DNA of 64,000 nucleotides from Acidimicrobiaceae bacterium (GCA_905182565.1 CAJJCB010000018.1:62001-126000); one strand, 5' to 3'. Counted from the first letter of the stretch, positions 26,295 through 34,572 are shown. The notes: a model not told the origin generated them from the sequence alone. A program made the numbers and translations.

Positions 26295-26323
26295 ATCCTA
26301 CATCTGTATTCAAGGTGAGACAA
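26295..26323 (-). promoter_or_regulatory. Candidate sigma-70-type promoter for whiB1
   Basis: On the minus strand TTGTCT and TAGGAT are separated by exactly 17 bases. A start site just downstream would give a leader of roughly 155-160 bases carrying the structured element. It was identified by eye only. Confidence 0.4.
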
Positions 26324-26363
26324 GAGATTTTTTATTACATACTGAAAGTTGGGTTTATAGCTA

Positions 26364-27137
26364 GTGACTTTGGTTCTTGCACATCGGGGGGCTTCCTCTT
26401 TATTTCCAGAAAATACAGCAGAAGCATTTCTTAAAGCTATAGAACTTGGTGCTGATGGAGTAGAGCTTGATGTTCGTTTAACCTCAGACTGCTTTCTTGC
26501 AGTTCATCACGATCCACAACTAAGCGATGGACGCGATGTGTCCCAAGTGGCATCTAGTGCGTTGCCTGGATCTGTGATCCTGCTTCCTGCAGCTCTTGAT
26601 GCTTGCGGAGAAAGTTTTGTAAATATTGAAATAAAAAATGATGTTGATGACCAAAGGTTTACAAAAGGTGGGCGAGGAATTCCCGAGCTTTTGAAAGTTG
26701 TACGGACTCACACAAATCTGAAAAATAGAATTCTTGTTTCTTCATTTAATAGAGCTTGTCTTGAGGCAATTCGTGAATTTGATGCAGAAATCCTGATTGG
26801 GTATTTGTTTTCTGACCAGAATTTTGAGCAAGCAATCCAGTACGGTTTAGCTATGGGCTTTAACGCCTTGCATCCTGCTGACTCGCTTGTAGATCAGTCC
26901 CGTGTCAACGAGGCTCAAAGTGAAGGCTTGGCGGTGTGCGTCTGGACGGTCGATGACGAAGAGCGACTCGGTGAACTAGTTGCGATGGGCGTCGACTGTG
27001 TCATAACTAACTTCCCTGATCTTGGACGCCGGGTAGTGAATAGCTATGGCAAAAGTGGACAAACTAACCGAAGTTTTTCTGGCACCCAAGTGAACTTCAA
27101 AGATGAGACTTCTCCTAAAAAATCCCCATCGAGTTGA
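26364..27137 (+). CDS. Glycerophosphodiester phosphodiesterase
   Basis: 257-residue TIM-barrel GDPD enzyme hydrolysing glycerophosphodiesters to glycerol-3-phosphate and an alcohol. Family motifs: VLAHRGASSLFPENTAEAF at the very N-terminus, GADGVELDVRLT with metal-binding Glu and Asp, HHDPQLSDG, NIEIKND, and the C-terminal VWTVDDEERLGELVAMGVDCVITNFPD. There is no signal peptide, so it is cytoplasmic. The start is GTG. The last 30 residues are polar and antisense to the end of the lipid kinase gene, with a 94-base overlap. Confidence 0.9.
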   Translation: MTLVLAHRGASSLFPENTAEAFLKAIELGADGVELDVRLTSDCFLAVHHDPQLSDGRDVSQVASSALPGSVILLPAALDACGESFVNIEIKNDVDDQRFTKGGRGIPELLKVVRTHTNLKNRILVSSFNRACLEAIREFDAEILIGYLFSDQNFEQAIQYGLAMGFNALHPADSLVDQSRVNEAQSEGLAVCVWTVDDEERLGELVAMGVDCVITNFPDLGRRVVNSYGKSGQTNRSFSGTQVNFKDETSPKKSPSS

Positions 27138-27961
27138 TATGGGAAAGGCTTGTGTCCGGCTATCTCGATTTCAGGCAGGTTGTCAGCTAAGTGCAAGGTA
27201 TTGCCTTCTCGTAGCTGTTTTCCCGAAATAAGATCTTTGACTATAGACATGACTGGTTTAAACGCCATCGTCCGCAATACAACAAGACTTAAACCATTGT
27301 CCAGAGTTGCTGCAGGAGCGAGAGACAATGGTCGGTGGCCAAGGTAGGTGTAAGGGTTGGTGTTCAATACCACTGTAAAATAACTATCGTTTATGAGCTT
27401 GTCGCCGTGTTCCACGCTCATTCTGGGCGACGAATGATCGTAGTGGTTTAGCCAAGTATTGAATCCAGCCCAAATGAAGAGCGGGTGACCGGCATAGCGT
27501 TTTAGCGCTGCTTTACGCTCTACCTGCTGAACAACAGCAGCGTCGAAACCCATTCCGCAATGAAAAAGAAAATATCTTCCGTCCACCTCACCAAGCCCCA
27601 CAGATCGAATCTGATTGGCGTCAATCGCTGACAAGAGTGACCTCACAGCTTCTAAGGGATCATCGGGAATGCCAAGAGTTCTAGCGAACACATTTGTAGA
27701 ACCTCCTGGAAGAGGAGCTAGTGCACAATCAGAGCCAGCTAATCCATTGGCTGCTTCATTGAGAGTTCCATCGCCGCCAAGAACAAAAACTATTTTGGTA
27801 CCCGTCGAAGCGGCCCCTCGGGCCAGTCGAGATGCGTGCCCTCGCCGACTCGTCAAAGCCAACTCAACATCGTGATTCTCGGCGATAATGCTTTGGATGA
27901 GAACGCGTGCTCGAGCCGTAACTGAAGACGCAGAACCATTAACCAGTAGAAGAACTTTCAT
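27044..27961 (-). CDS. Diacylglycerol/lipid kinase family protein
   Basis: 305-residue member of the DAGK catalytic-domain family, phosphorylating a lipid alcohol. N-terminal strand KVLLLVNGSAS, the nucleotide-binding FVLGGDGTLNEAANGL (about 79-94), PLPGGSTNVFARTLGIP, and a C-terminal beta domain with YQLDGDFLG (the DGD metal site). The exact lipid is not identifiable. Together with the convergent GDPD gene this suggests phospholipid turnover functions placed side by side. Confidence 0.88.
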   Translation of the reverse strand: MKVLLLVNGSASSVTARARVLIQSIIAENHDVELALTSRRGHASRLARGAASTGTKIVFVLGGDGTLNEAANGLAGSDCALAPLPGGSTNVFARTLGIPDDPLEAVRSLLSAIDANQIRSVGLGEVDGRYFLFHCGMGFDAAVVQQVERKAALKRYAGHPLFIWAGFNTWLNHYDHSSPRMSVEHGDKLINDSYFTVVLNTNPYTYLGHRPLSLAPAATLDNGLSLVVLRTMAFKPVMSIVKDLISGKQLREGNTLHLADNLPEIEIAGHKPFPYQLDGDFLGEVSSLKFTWVPEKLRLVCPLLP

Positions 27962-28024
27962 TAAATTAAATCTCTCCTATCTATCTAATCGACCCCGCTA
28001 CTGTTTAGTTGATCTAGCTTCACT

Positions 28025-28043
28025 ATAGGTAGAACCTATTTTT
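28025..28043 (+). other. Hairpin ATAGGT-AGA-ACCTAT followed by four Ts
   Basis: Perfect 6-bp stem with a 3-base loop and a short T tract, in the divergent region between the lipid kinase and etfB, about 50 bases before etfB. It could be an attenuator in the etf leader or an operator. The stem is short and A/T-rich. Confidence 0.35.
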
Positions 28044-28091
28044 ATTGCAGATCATTTGGTTCTTGGCCTGTGTGCCGGCAGACTCTGAAAC

Positions 28092-28871
28092 ATGAAGGTC
28101 GTTGTATGTGTAAAACAAATTCCCGACCCAGCTTTGCCTGGTGAATTGAATCCAACCACAAATCTTTTGAAACGGGATGGCAAGCTCATTCTCGATGAAT
28201 CTGATTCTTATGGTGTGGAGATGGCGTTACAGCTAGTTGAAGCAGCTGGAGGTGGTGAAGTTTCATTAGTGTCGATGGCACCTAATAATGAGATGAGTGG
28301 TTTGCGTACTGCTCTTGCTATGGGAGCAGATGATGCGATCCTAGTGAGCGATGAAAATCTCGCAGGTACTGATGCACTGGGAACAGCCAAAGTGTTGGCA
28401 GCCGCTATTAGGCGTTTGTCACCAGATCTGATTCTCGCCGGTGTTGAATCATCTGATGGTTATACGGGCACGGTTCCGGAGATGGTTGCTGGCGTCTTGG
28501 ACCTACCCTCCGTTACGTTCGCAAAGCAAATATCCATTGATGGCGATACGGTCAAAGTACAGCGGCAAACCGAGGCTGGCTATGACGATGTAGAATGCAA
28601 GCTGCCTGTGTTGCTTTCAGTGACTGCAGGTGTAGTTGAGCCTCGTTACCCCTCTTTCAAAGGAATAATGGCTGCGAAGAAAAAGCCTGTAGAGGCATTG
28701 GATCTTCAAGGTTTAGGAATCGACTTGAATACCGTGGGCCTAGTTGGAGCCCGCCAGGAAACAATTCGCGTTACAGAAGCCGAAGAACGCGAATCAGGAG
28801 AGATCATCGTAGATGATGGTGATGCTCATCAAAGAATCGCTGAGTTTCTCGGCGAGCTCAAGGTCATCTGA
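28092..28871 (+). CDS. etfB: Electron transfer flavoprotein subunit beta
   Basis: 259-residue small ETF subunit. The N-terminal VVCVKQIPDP is diagnostic, then LDESDSYGVEMALQLVE, LAMGADDAILVSDE, and AGVESSDGYTGTVPEMVAG; AMP-binding and the recognition loop (VLLSVTAGVVEPRYPSFK) follow. It carries electrons from acyl-CoA dehydrogenases to the respiratory chain. Eleven bases separate it from etfA, with GAGG before the etfA start, so the two form an operon. Confidence 0.96.
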   Translation: MKVVVCVKQIPDPALPGELNPTTNLLKRDGKLILDESDSYGVEMALQLVEAAGGGEVSLVSMAPNNEMSGLRTALAMGADDAILVSDENLAGTDALGTAKVLAAAIRRLSPDLILAGVESSDGYTGTVPEMVAGVLDLPSVTFAKQISIDGDTVKVQRQTEAGYDDVECKLPVLLSVTAGVVEPRYPSFKGIMAAKKKPVEALDLQGLGIDLNTVGLVGARQETIRVTEAEERESGEIIVDDGDAHQRIAEFLGELKVI

Positions 28872-28882
28872 GGAGTTTAATT

Positions 28883-29845
28883 ATGTCACTTAATACAATT
28901 ATGGTTTTCGCTGAAGGTGACGAGTCTGGGCCAACGACTCTGACGCTCGAGCTGATAAGAGCAGCACGTGGCCTCACAGAGAATGTGGAAGCATTCGTTC
29001 TGGAAGATGGTAGCTCGATGGCAGAAAGCCTTGGTGCCCATGGCGTTTCAAAAGTACATGCAATGGGAGGAGCCGAAGGCAAGCTAGTGGGCGCTCACGC
29101 TGCTGCGTCACTTGCTAGTCTCGTGGCTTCAAATGTGCCAGATGCCATTTTCTTCGGCCAAACGCCAGATGGACGAGATACAGCGGCGCGATTGTCGGTG
29201 CGACTAGATCAGCCTGTAGTTACCAATAACGTCGGTGCGGCCGTTGAAGATGGAGTGCTCGTTTTAGAAGAGCCTGTCTTCGGTGGAACACAAAATATTT
29301 TTACTGCCTTCCGAAATGATGGGCCATCCTTAGCGCTTTTCCGACCTAAATCCTTTGACGCTGAATCTATCGGCGGCGCCGTTGCTGAAGTGAACATGTT
29401 AGAGGTTGCTGACCCTGGAAATTCAGGTACTGCCATAGTGACCGGACGAGTTGTAGAGGAACGGTCTGGTCCACAGCTAGATAGTGCAGCGGTTGTAGTT
29501 TCAGGCGGTCGTGGTTTAGGGCAACCAGAAGCGTATGAGTTGGTTGAAGAGCTTGCTGGCCTTTTGAACGCAGCGTCAGGAGCTTCCCGTGCCATTGTTG
29601 ATGCAGGTTGGGTCCCTTATTCCAAGCAGGTCGGACAGACGGGTAAAGTAGTGAAACCTAGCCTCTATTTTGCTTGTGGGATTTCTGGAGCGACGCAACA
29701 TCTTGTAGGAATGAAGGGCTCTAAAGTAATCATAGCTATTAATAAAGACCCTGAAGCACCTATATTTAGCGTTGCCGACCTCGGTATCGTCGGTGATGTA
29801 CATAAGGTGATGCCAGCGCTTATTGAGAACTTAAAAGCAAGGTGA
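28883..29845 (+). CDS. etfA: Electron transfer flavoprotein subunit alpha
   Basis: 320-residue large ETF subunit that holds FAD. N-terminal alpha/beta domain, then the FAD-binding C-terminal part with VSGGRGLG (about 209-216), ASRAIVDAGWVPYSKQVGQTGKVVKPSLYFACGISGATQHLVGM split over 232-276, and INKDPEAPIFSVADLGIVGD. All key segments are intact. It is paired with etfB; the acyl-CoA dehydrogenase at 8223 is a likely electron donor. Confidence 0.96.
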   Translation: MSLNTIMVFAEGDESGPTTLTLELIRAARGLTENVEAFVLEDGSSMAESLGAHGVSKVHAMGGAEGKLVGAHAAASLASLVASNVPDAIFFGQTPDGRDTAARLSVRLDQPVVTNNVGAAVEDGVLVLEEPVFGGTQNIFTAFRNDGPSLALFRPKSFDAESIGGAVAEVNMLEVADPGNSGTAIVTGRVVEERSGPQLDSAAVVVSGGRGLGQPEAYELVEELAGLLNAASGASRAIVDAGWVPYSKQVGQTGKVVKPSLYFACGISGATQHLVGMKGSKVIIAINKDPEAPIFSVADLGIVGDVHKVMPALIENLKAR

Positions 29846-29855
29846 TTTGGTTTCT

Positions 29856-29933
29856 AGACTAAAAGTTTAGTTATGGAGAGAGACCAGTAGGAGCTACTCA
29901 ATAGTCTTTTAGTCTTTTAGTCTTTTAGTCTTA
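29856..29933. repeat. Tandem 8-mer TAGTCTTT (x4) with a complementary upstream arm
   Basis: At 29902-29933 the octamer TAGTCTTT occurs three times perfectly and once with a last-base change. The arm AGACTAAAAG at 29856-29865 is the exact complement of CTTTTAGTCT within the repeats, so the RNA can pair in several registers. It sits between convergent genes, and the stop codon of the SCO1664-family gene lies in the last copy. It probably works as a bidirectional terminator; the copy number may vary by slippage. Confidence 0.6.
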
Positions 29934-30704
29934 GACCAATGGCCAAGGCCATCGATGGCCATCGTCTGAAGGAAAAACTGGGTTTGATAAAAGCCAACTA
30001 GATCTTTTCGTCATGGCATTGATTTCAGTAGTTGTTAACCATGAATCTAAGAAGTCAAAATAACTTTCGATAGCTAGTTGGATTGAGTTCAGAAGATCTT
30101 CAGCAATCGCTTCGCCGGCAAAGTCCCAAATAACAGTTCGTAGCTTGAAGTCTTCGGAAAAGCAGAGCCCCTGGTCGATTCCATATATTTGCCCCCAGTG
30201 CGAAATTAGACAGTGGCCTGATTTCCTATCCGTGTTATTTGCAATCAGATCGAAAACGCACATTTTCTTCAAATGATCATGGTTAGTGGAATCATCAACC
30301 AGTGTAAAATGGTGTTCCTGATAGTCAGTTTCAATAAATAGTTGGAGTGAGCCGATGCCAAATGGTCCGTCTCTCTCAACGGTAGGGGGAATAATGCCCC
30401 ATCCTAAATTTTTGCTAAGGATAAACGCGGCGATCTCTCGTCGGTGTAACCCTGCCGGAAAGTCCCAAAGTGGCTTTTCGCCTTTCACCGGTTTGTAGAT
30501 AGCAGATATTTTTTGATCACCAAGAGTTACATCGGTTAAAAGAGTTGCATTTGAGCTATAAGGCATTCGGCCTAAAACGTCAATACTGCCTTCGCTCAAA
30601 ACCTTTGAAGCCATCTTCAGGTAAGCAGCAGAATCAAACAAGGGCTCGGAATCATCTCGCTTATTTTCCGGTTGTTTTTCATTCACCAATTGGTTTGTGT
30701 CCAT
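29931..30704 (-). CDS. SCO1664 family protein
   Basis: 257 residues from the ATG at 30704 (a TTG at 30734 would add ten). It reads as the SCO1664/TIGR03843 family, whose fold resembles phosphatidylinositol 3/4-kinase-like enzymes: AIYKPVKGEKPLWDFPAGLHRREIAAF near the start, GWGIIPPTVERDGPFGIGSLQLFI, FDLIANNTDRKSGHCL (a catalytic-loop-like D-x-x-x-N-N-x-D) and GIDQGLCF. It is the last gene of a conserved actinobacterial trio with DUF3090 and an MSMEG_4193-family phosphatase. The physiological role is unknown. Its start overlaps the DUF3090 gene by 26 bases. Confidence 0.82.
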   Translation of the reverse strand: MDTNQLVNEKQPENKRDDSEPLFDSAAYLKMASKVLSEGSIDVLGRMPYSSNATLLTDVTLGDQKISAIYKPVKGEKPLWDFPAGLHRREIAAFILSKNLGWGIIPPTVERDGPFGIGSLQLFIETDYQEHHFTLVDDSTNHDHLKKMCVFDLIANNTDRKSGHCLISHWGQIYGIDQGLCFSEDFKLRTVIWDFAGEAIAEDLLNSIQLAIESYFDFLDSWLTTTEINAMTKRSSWLLSNPVFPSDDGHRWPWPLV

Positions 30705-31134
30705 TCTGGCGGCCGAAGTCACGACCAAATTCAATTAGGAATAAGGCGTGATCTATAAATGCTTTGGCTTGACTGGGTGTCAGGTGAATATGTGTTTCTG
30801 CTGGCTTGTCTTGTTCGTTGTCGACCAGCTCTTGAATAATTACGACTAATGCCTTAGTGTTTTCTTCGACAGCAATTGCGAGTGCACCAACAGTCCAAAT
30901 GGCGTTTGGGGGCTCAACCATATTTGAGATTGAACTTGCTGCAGGTTTTTCACTTTGGTCATCTAGAACATCAGCTAAGTAGCTTGCTAAAGACTGAACT
31001 TGTCCTTTTTCAACTTTCATTGTTACTACGAGGTTTTCTTCGCTGGCCTGGAGAAAGAAAATACGCTCGCCGGGCTCGCCTACTACTCCGGCAACAAAGT
31101 TGTCGGGGTTTCGAAGTTCAAAACTATCGCTCAT
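30679..31134 (-). CDS. DUF3090 family protein
   Basis: 151 residues matching DUF3090 (TIGR03847): an N-terminal FELRNPDNFVAGVVGEPGERIFFLQA, a central strand VVTMKVEKGQVQSLASYL, and a C-terminal THIHLTPSQAKAFIDHALFLIEFGR. The C-terminal RPPCPLCG-type zinc tail seen in many family members is absent; the protein ends RDFGRQNGHKPIGE. Function unknown. It is the middle gene of the conserved trio, so action together with its two neighbours is likely. Confidence 0.82.
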   Translation of the reverse strand: MSDSFELRNPDNFVAGVVGEPGERIFFLQASEENLVVTMKVEKGQVQSLASYLADVLDDQSEKPAASSISNMVEPPNAIWTVGALAIAVEENTKALVVIIQELVDNEQDKPAETHIHLTPSQAKAFIDHALFLIEFGRDFGRQNGHKPIGE

Positions 31135-31166
31135 TTTGTCTCATTTGTGTAGATCGGCGATGCCGA

Positions 31167-31808
31167 TTATGCAGGGCTAAGATCGGTCAGGTCTGAAGTA
31201 TTATTTACTGCTAACACAACAGGTCCAGACGACGTGTACAGGATGGCAGTGACGGAGCACGGAGACACTACAATTCGCTGAAATAAATCAAGATGTGTCC
31301 CCATGGCGTGAGCTACAAGTGCCCGAATAGGGTCTGCGTGGCTAACGGCGACAATTGTTTGAGAAGAATGGCGTTGCACGAGCATGGCAATTGTAGATGC
31401 CATCCGGGTCTGCATTGCGAGAAAAGACTCTCCGCCTGGAAAGTGGAAACCGCTTGGATACTTTTGGACTGTATCCCAAGCTTTGAGTTTTCTCAGTTCG
31501 CTTAGCTTCTTACCGGTCCATTCGCCGACGTCCAGCTCTAGGAGACCTGAGACTTTCTTCACCTTTTGGCCGACCGCTTTAGCAATGGGTGCAGCTGTTT
31601 CTCTAGTTCGCTCCAAGGGGCTGGCGTAAACAGCGGTGATTTTGGTAGTACCAATCTTGCGAATCCGTTCTGACACTTCTATCGCTTGACTTTTTCCTTC
31701 TTCGGATAAGTGAACTCCGGGTTTACGTCCGTATAGCTCGATCCCGGTCGTTGGGGTGCGACCGTGCCTAACTAATAAAACGAGAGTTGGTTTTTTTGAA
31801 GGTGCCAC
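31167..31808 (-). CDS. Histidine phosphatase, MSMEG_4193 family
   Basis: About 213 residues from the GTG at 31808; an ATG at 31847 would add 13 residues with no better ribosome binding site. Phosphoglycerate-mutase-like fold with the phosphohistidine motif LLVRHGRTPTTG, the second Arg/His in VYASPLERTRETA, and the late catalytic His in VAVSHADPIRAL. It fits the probable phosphomutase family MSMEG_4193 (TIGR03848), the usual partner of DUF3090 and SCO1664-family genes. The substrate is unknown. Confidence 0.85.
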   Translation of the reverse strand: MAPSKKPTLVLLVRHGRTPTTGIELYGRKPGVHLSEEGKSQAIEVSERIRKIGTTKITAVYASPLERTRETAAPIAKAVGQKVKKVSGLLELDVGEWTGKKLSELRKLKAWDTVQKYPSGFHFPGGESFLAMQTRMASTIAMLVQRHSSQTIVAVSHADPIRALVAHAMGTHLDLFQRIVVSPCSVTAILYTSSGPVVLAVNNTSDLTDLSPA

Positions 31809-31868
31809 ATAGACGACCGTAGCTGGATGAAAGAGGTAATAGCACATCGCTGTGCCACTCTTTAAGGT

Positions 31869-32570
31869 ATGGACTCTCTAGAGATGCTCTCATCGGACAT
31901 TGGAAGCTGCCGATTGTGTCCAAGGCTGGTTGAATGGCGAGAAAAAGTAGCGCTTGAGAAAAGAGCTGCTTATGAGCAACATGAATATTGGGGTGCTGGT
32001 GTTCCAGGGTTTGGCGACCCGTTGGCCAAAGTTTTAGTTGTTGGACTTGCACCTGCGGCTCATGGGGCAAATCGAACTGGGCGTGTTTTCACAGGTGATC
32101 GGTCAGGAGATTTTTTGTTCGGATCACTGTTCAGGACAGGTTATGCCAATCAGCCGTTAGCTGAGTCGCTGGATGATGGTCTTCGCCTTGATAGGGCTTA
32201 TGTAACTGCGGCGGTGAGATGTGCTCCTCCGGGGAATAAGCCAACCCCTCTGGAACGCGATAGATGCCAACCCTTCATAGTTCGTGAACTTGAATTACTT
32301 CCACAGGTTGAAGTTGTGGTGGCATTAGGGCAGTTTGGGTATCAAGTAATTTGTAATTTAATGAATATCAAACCTCGACCTAAATTTGGTCATGGAGTTA
32401 CTGTCCCAATACCGGAGAACAAACTGGTTGGGAAAGGTTTTGCCGGTGGCTACATAGTTTCTTCGTATCACCCGAGTCAGCAAAATACTTTTACGGGGCG
32501 ATTAACTGAGCAAATGTTAGATGATGTTTTCATTGCAGCGCGCGAGCTAGCCGGCTTAGGGTTGAATTGA
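31869..32570 (+). CDS. Uracil-DNA glycosylase, type 5 (UDGb) family
   Basis: 233-residue DNA repair glycosylase with an Fe-S cluster: Cys14 and Cys17 (CRLCPRL) plus two later Cys (CAPPGNKPTPLERDRC). The active-site motif GLAPAAHGANRTGRVFTGD (59-77) is that of type 5 enzymes, which lack the polar Asp/Asn in this loop and remove uracil, and in some cases hypoxanthine. The second motif, SYHPSQQNTFTGRLT, carries the catalytic His. It is divergent from the histidine phosphatase, with about 60 bases between them. Confidence 0.9.
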   Translation: MDSLEMLSSDIGSCRLCPRLVEWREKVALEKRAAYEQHEYWGAGVPGFGDPLAKVLVVGLAPAAHGANRTGRVFTGDRSGDFLFGSLFRTGYANQPLAESLDDGLRLDRAYVTAAVRCAPPGNKPTPLERDRCQPFIVRELELLPQVEVVVALGQFGYQVICNLMNIKPRPKFGHGVTVPIPENKLVGKGFAGGYIVSSYHPSQQNTFTGRLTEQMLDDVFIAARELAGLGLN

Positions 32571-32626
32571 CCTGGCTAAAGATTTTTTGCGCTGGATTTA
32601 CTTAGATCAGGTTCTTAAACCAGTTT

Positions 32627-33796
32627 TTATTTCCGCGTTGGAATCGGGAGTAGCGCAGGTTTCGGCGAAGCAAAATCTGGCCAACGTTTACGAGATTTTT
32701 CGCTGAGTTTATGCATAAGCGCAATGGCTCCCGGATCGTCATCTCCCGGTCTGCCGATTAAGGAACCATCCTCGAGCATTTTCATAATTATTTCTCGACC
32801 GATAGGGGTTCGGACAATTGTTAACGTCCAGTTGCTGAAGTTACCAATTCCTCCGGTGGAGATATCAGCGTGTTCGGCCGCGAAATCTGGACAGTGGTTG
32901 CAGCCTTCTCTGGTCCAAGCATGACACTCTTTTAAATTAATTTCGTAATAGCCACCGTCGTGCGTCCAGATTTGGAAGACACCTTTAATGTTTGTTTTTT
33001 TGATTGTTCGTCTATCTAGACCGTATTTTTGTTCAAATAGCTCTTCGAAAATCGCTTCGTCGAAAGATTTGGAGCAGAGCAGCCCTATATTGAGCGCGAA
33101 GCGGTTGCCTACTTTGCCTATTTTGCGTGATTTGGCTACAGGGATAATAGAGCTTTGGCAACTCATCCCTACAAGTGCAATTTTTTTGGAGCCAGCTTCA
33201 ATAGCTTCACCATAGGCAAGCGTGTTCGCTGAGTATGTGTAACGACTGCCAGCACCGCGAATCACGTCGTCACGGTTATAGGCCACTCCAGGTGACGCAG
33301 TCCACTGGCTGCCTTCTCCGTCGCCTACATATGAAGTTAAGGCACTGTCAATGTATCCATGTTCGAGAGACCAAATAAGAATTGCTGAGACTAAGCCTCC
33401 ATCTTGACCGACTTCGTGGATGAAATCATCGGACGCTCTTGTGAGAATAATGTCCTTATAAATTCCTGAGGGTTCGTTTTCTTCTCTGCTTCGGTCGAAA
33501 AGAAAATCATCTGCCTCATCTTCCCAGGTTCGAAAACGTGGACAGGCACGAGTACAACTAGTGCAGCCTTTTTGCCCGTGTCCGCAATCCTCTGGACCTA
33601 GTTCGTCTTCAATGTGGAAGGGTTTAAATCCTCCCTGTTCATGGTTATACCCTATTACGTCATGAGGGCAGCTAATCACGCATCCGGCGCAGCCGGTGCA
33701 GAGACCTGATGTAATGACTTCATCATGTAGCTCTTTCCACTGGAACGTCCAACGTTCCTTGGTTATATTTTCCGGAGGAGTTTCGGTAACAGCCAT
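32627..33796 (-). CDS. FrhB-type coenzyme F420 hydrogenase/dehydrogenase beta subunit family protein
   Basis: 389-residue flavin and Fe-S protein. The first 4Fe-4S motif has Cys33, 36, 39 and 43 (CTGCAGCVISCP), the second Cys71, 78, 81 and 85. The following FrhB N domain (RASDDFIHEVGQDGGLVSAILIWSLEHG) and C domain (ALVGMSCQSSII, IGLLCSKSFDE) bind FAD and in archaea exchange electrons with F420. A divergent PPOX-type F420 enzyme gene lies 128 bases away, supporting an F420 link. The reaction is unknown. Confidence 0.88.
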   Translation of the reverse strand: MAVTETPPENITKERWTFQWKELHDEVITSGLCTGCAGCVISCPHDVIGYNHEQGGFKPFHIEDELGPEDCGHGQKGCTSCTRACPRFRTWEDEADDFLFDRSREENEPSGIYKDIILTRASDDFIHEVGQDGGLVSAILIWSLEHGYIDSALTSYVGDGEGSQWTASPGVAYNRDDVIRGAGSRYTYSANTLAYGEAIEAGSKKIALVGMSCQSSIIPVAKSRKIGKVGNRFALNIGLLCSKSFDEAIFEELFEQKYGLDRRTIKKTNIKGVFQIWTHDGGYYEINLKECHAWTREGCNHCPDFAAEHADISTGGIGNFSNWTLTIVRTPIGREIIMKMLEDGSLIGRPGDDDPGAIALMHKLSEKSRKRWPDFASPKPALLPIPTRK

Positions 33797-33924
33797 ATGT
33801 ATAGAATACGCCGATCTACGTGCAGTTGGGCCAACGGTTGGCTACAGATAGCCTAACAAAGCTTCCCGTGTGGCCATTGGTCGCTCTGATAACACTGCTA
33901 ACCCTTCTTATTTCCCGAGGATTC

Positions 33925-34341
33925 ATGAACGAACAAGAGCTCTTAGATTTGGTTTCTGATGCCCGAGTAGCCACATTGGCAACGATTCGTGCAGATGGAA
34001 GAGTGGACCTAGTTCCAATTACTTTCGCATATGACGAAAGTTTGATTGTTACTGCTATCGACCATAAGAGAAAATCAACTATTGAGTTGAAGCGTCTGGA
34101 TAATATACGACAGTTTCCAGAAGTAACGCTTTTGGTTGACCACTATGACGACCAGGACTGGGAGCAACTCTGGTGGGTGCGTATGCGTGGCAGAGCTCGT
34201 GTATACGAAAGCGGTGCAGAGTATGAGGCTGCACTAGAGCTTTTGCAAGCGCGTTATCCGCAATATCTCGAGAAGCGACCATTGGGTGCTGCAATAGTTA
34301 TTGAAAGAACCGAAATTACCGGATGGTCTTCTAAAAAATAA
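33925..34341 (+). CDS. PPOX-class probable F420-dependent enzyme (Rv0121-type)
   Basis: 138 residues from the ATG at 33925 (GAGG five bases upstream); the frame is open further upstream but the extension is not conserved-looking. Split-barrel flavin/F420-binding fold: DARVATLATIRADGRVDLVPITFAYD (about 11-36), DHKRKS phosphate-binding loop, VTLLVDHYDDQDWEQLWWVRMRGRARVY, and a C-terminal strand with ITGW. This matches the family of Rv0121c, thought to use deazaflavin F420. Its reaction is not known. Divergent from the FrhB-type gene. Confidence 0.85.
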   Translation: MNEQELLDLVSDARVATLATIRADGRVDLVPITFAYDESLIVTAIDHKRKSTIELKRLDNIRQFPEVTLLVDHYDDQDWEQLWWVRMRGRARVYESGAEYEAALELLQARYPQYLEKRPLGAAIVIERTEITGWSSKK

Positions 34342-34440
34342 GAGGATTGTTAGATGGTCATTGACTCAGTATCTCGTAGTCAATTTGTACGATTGTGTCG
34401 CAAATATTAGTGAGATGGTTGCGGCCTTAACAATCTAAGT

Positions 34441-34483
34441 TTGTTTTCTAAACAATGATAGGTGACTTACGTCACATATCATT
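34441..34483. promoter_or_regulatory. Two abutting dyads upstream of the substrate-binding protein gene
   Basis: TTGTTT-TCT-AAACAA (34441-34455) overlaps by two bases a larger dyad, AATGATA-GG-TGAC-TTAC-GTCA-CA-TATCATT (34454-34483). The second has 7+4 paired bases around a 2x2 internal loop. They lie 90-130 bases before the gene at 34573 and could be an operator or an RNA structure. No regulator identified. Confidence 0.4.
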
Positions 34484-34572
34484 AACGAATTAGAACGAGA
34501 ATTGCTAGCTTCTGTTCTGCTCATAACGTTAATTGTTCGGTCTGAGCTCTGACAGCGAGAGAGTTGAATTCG

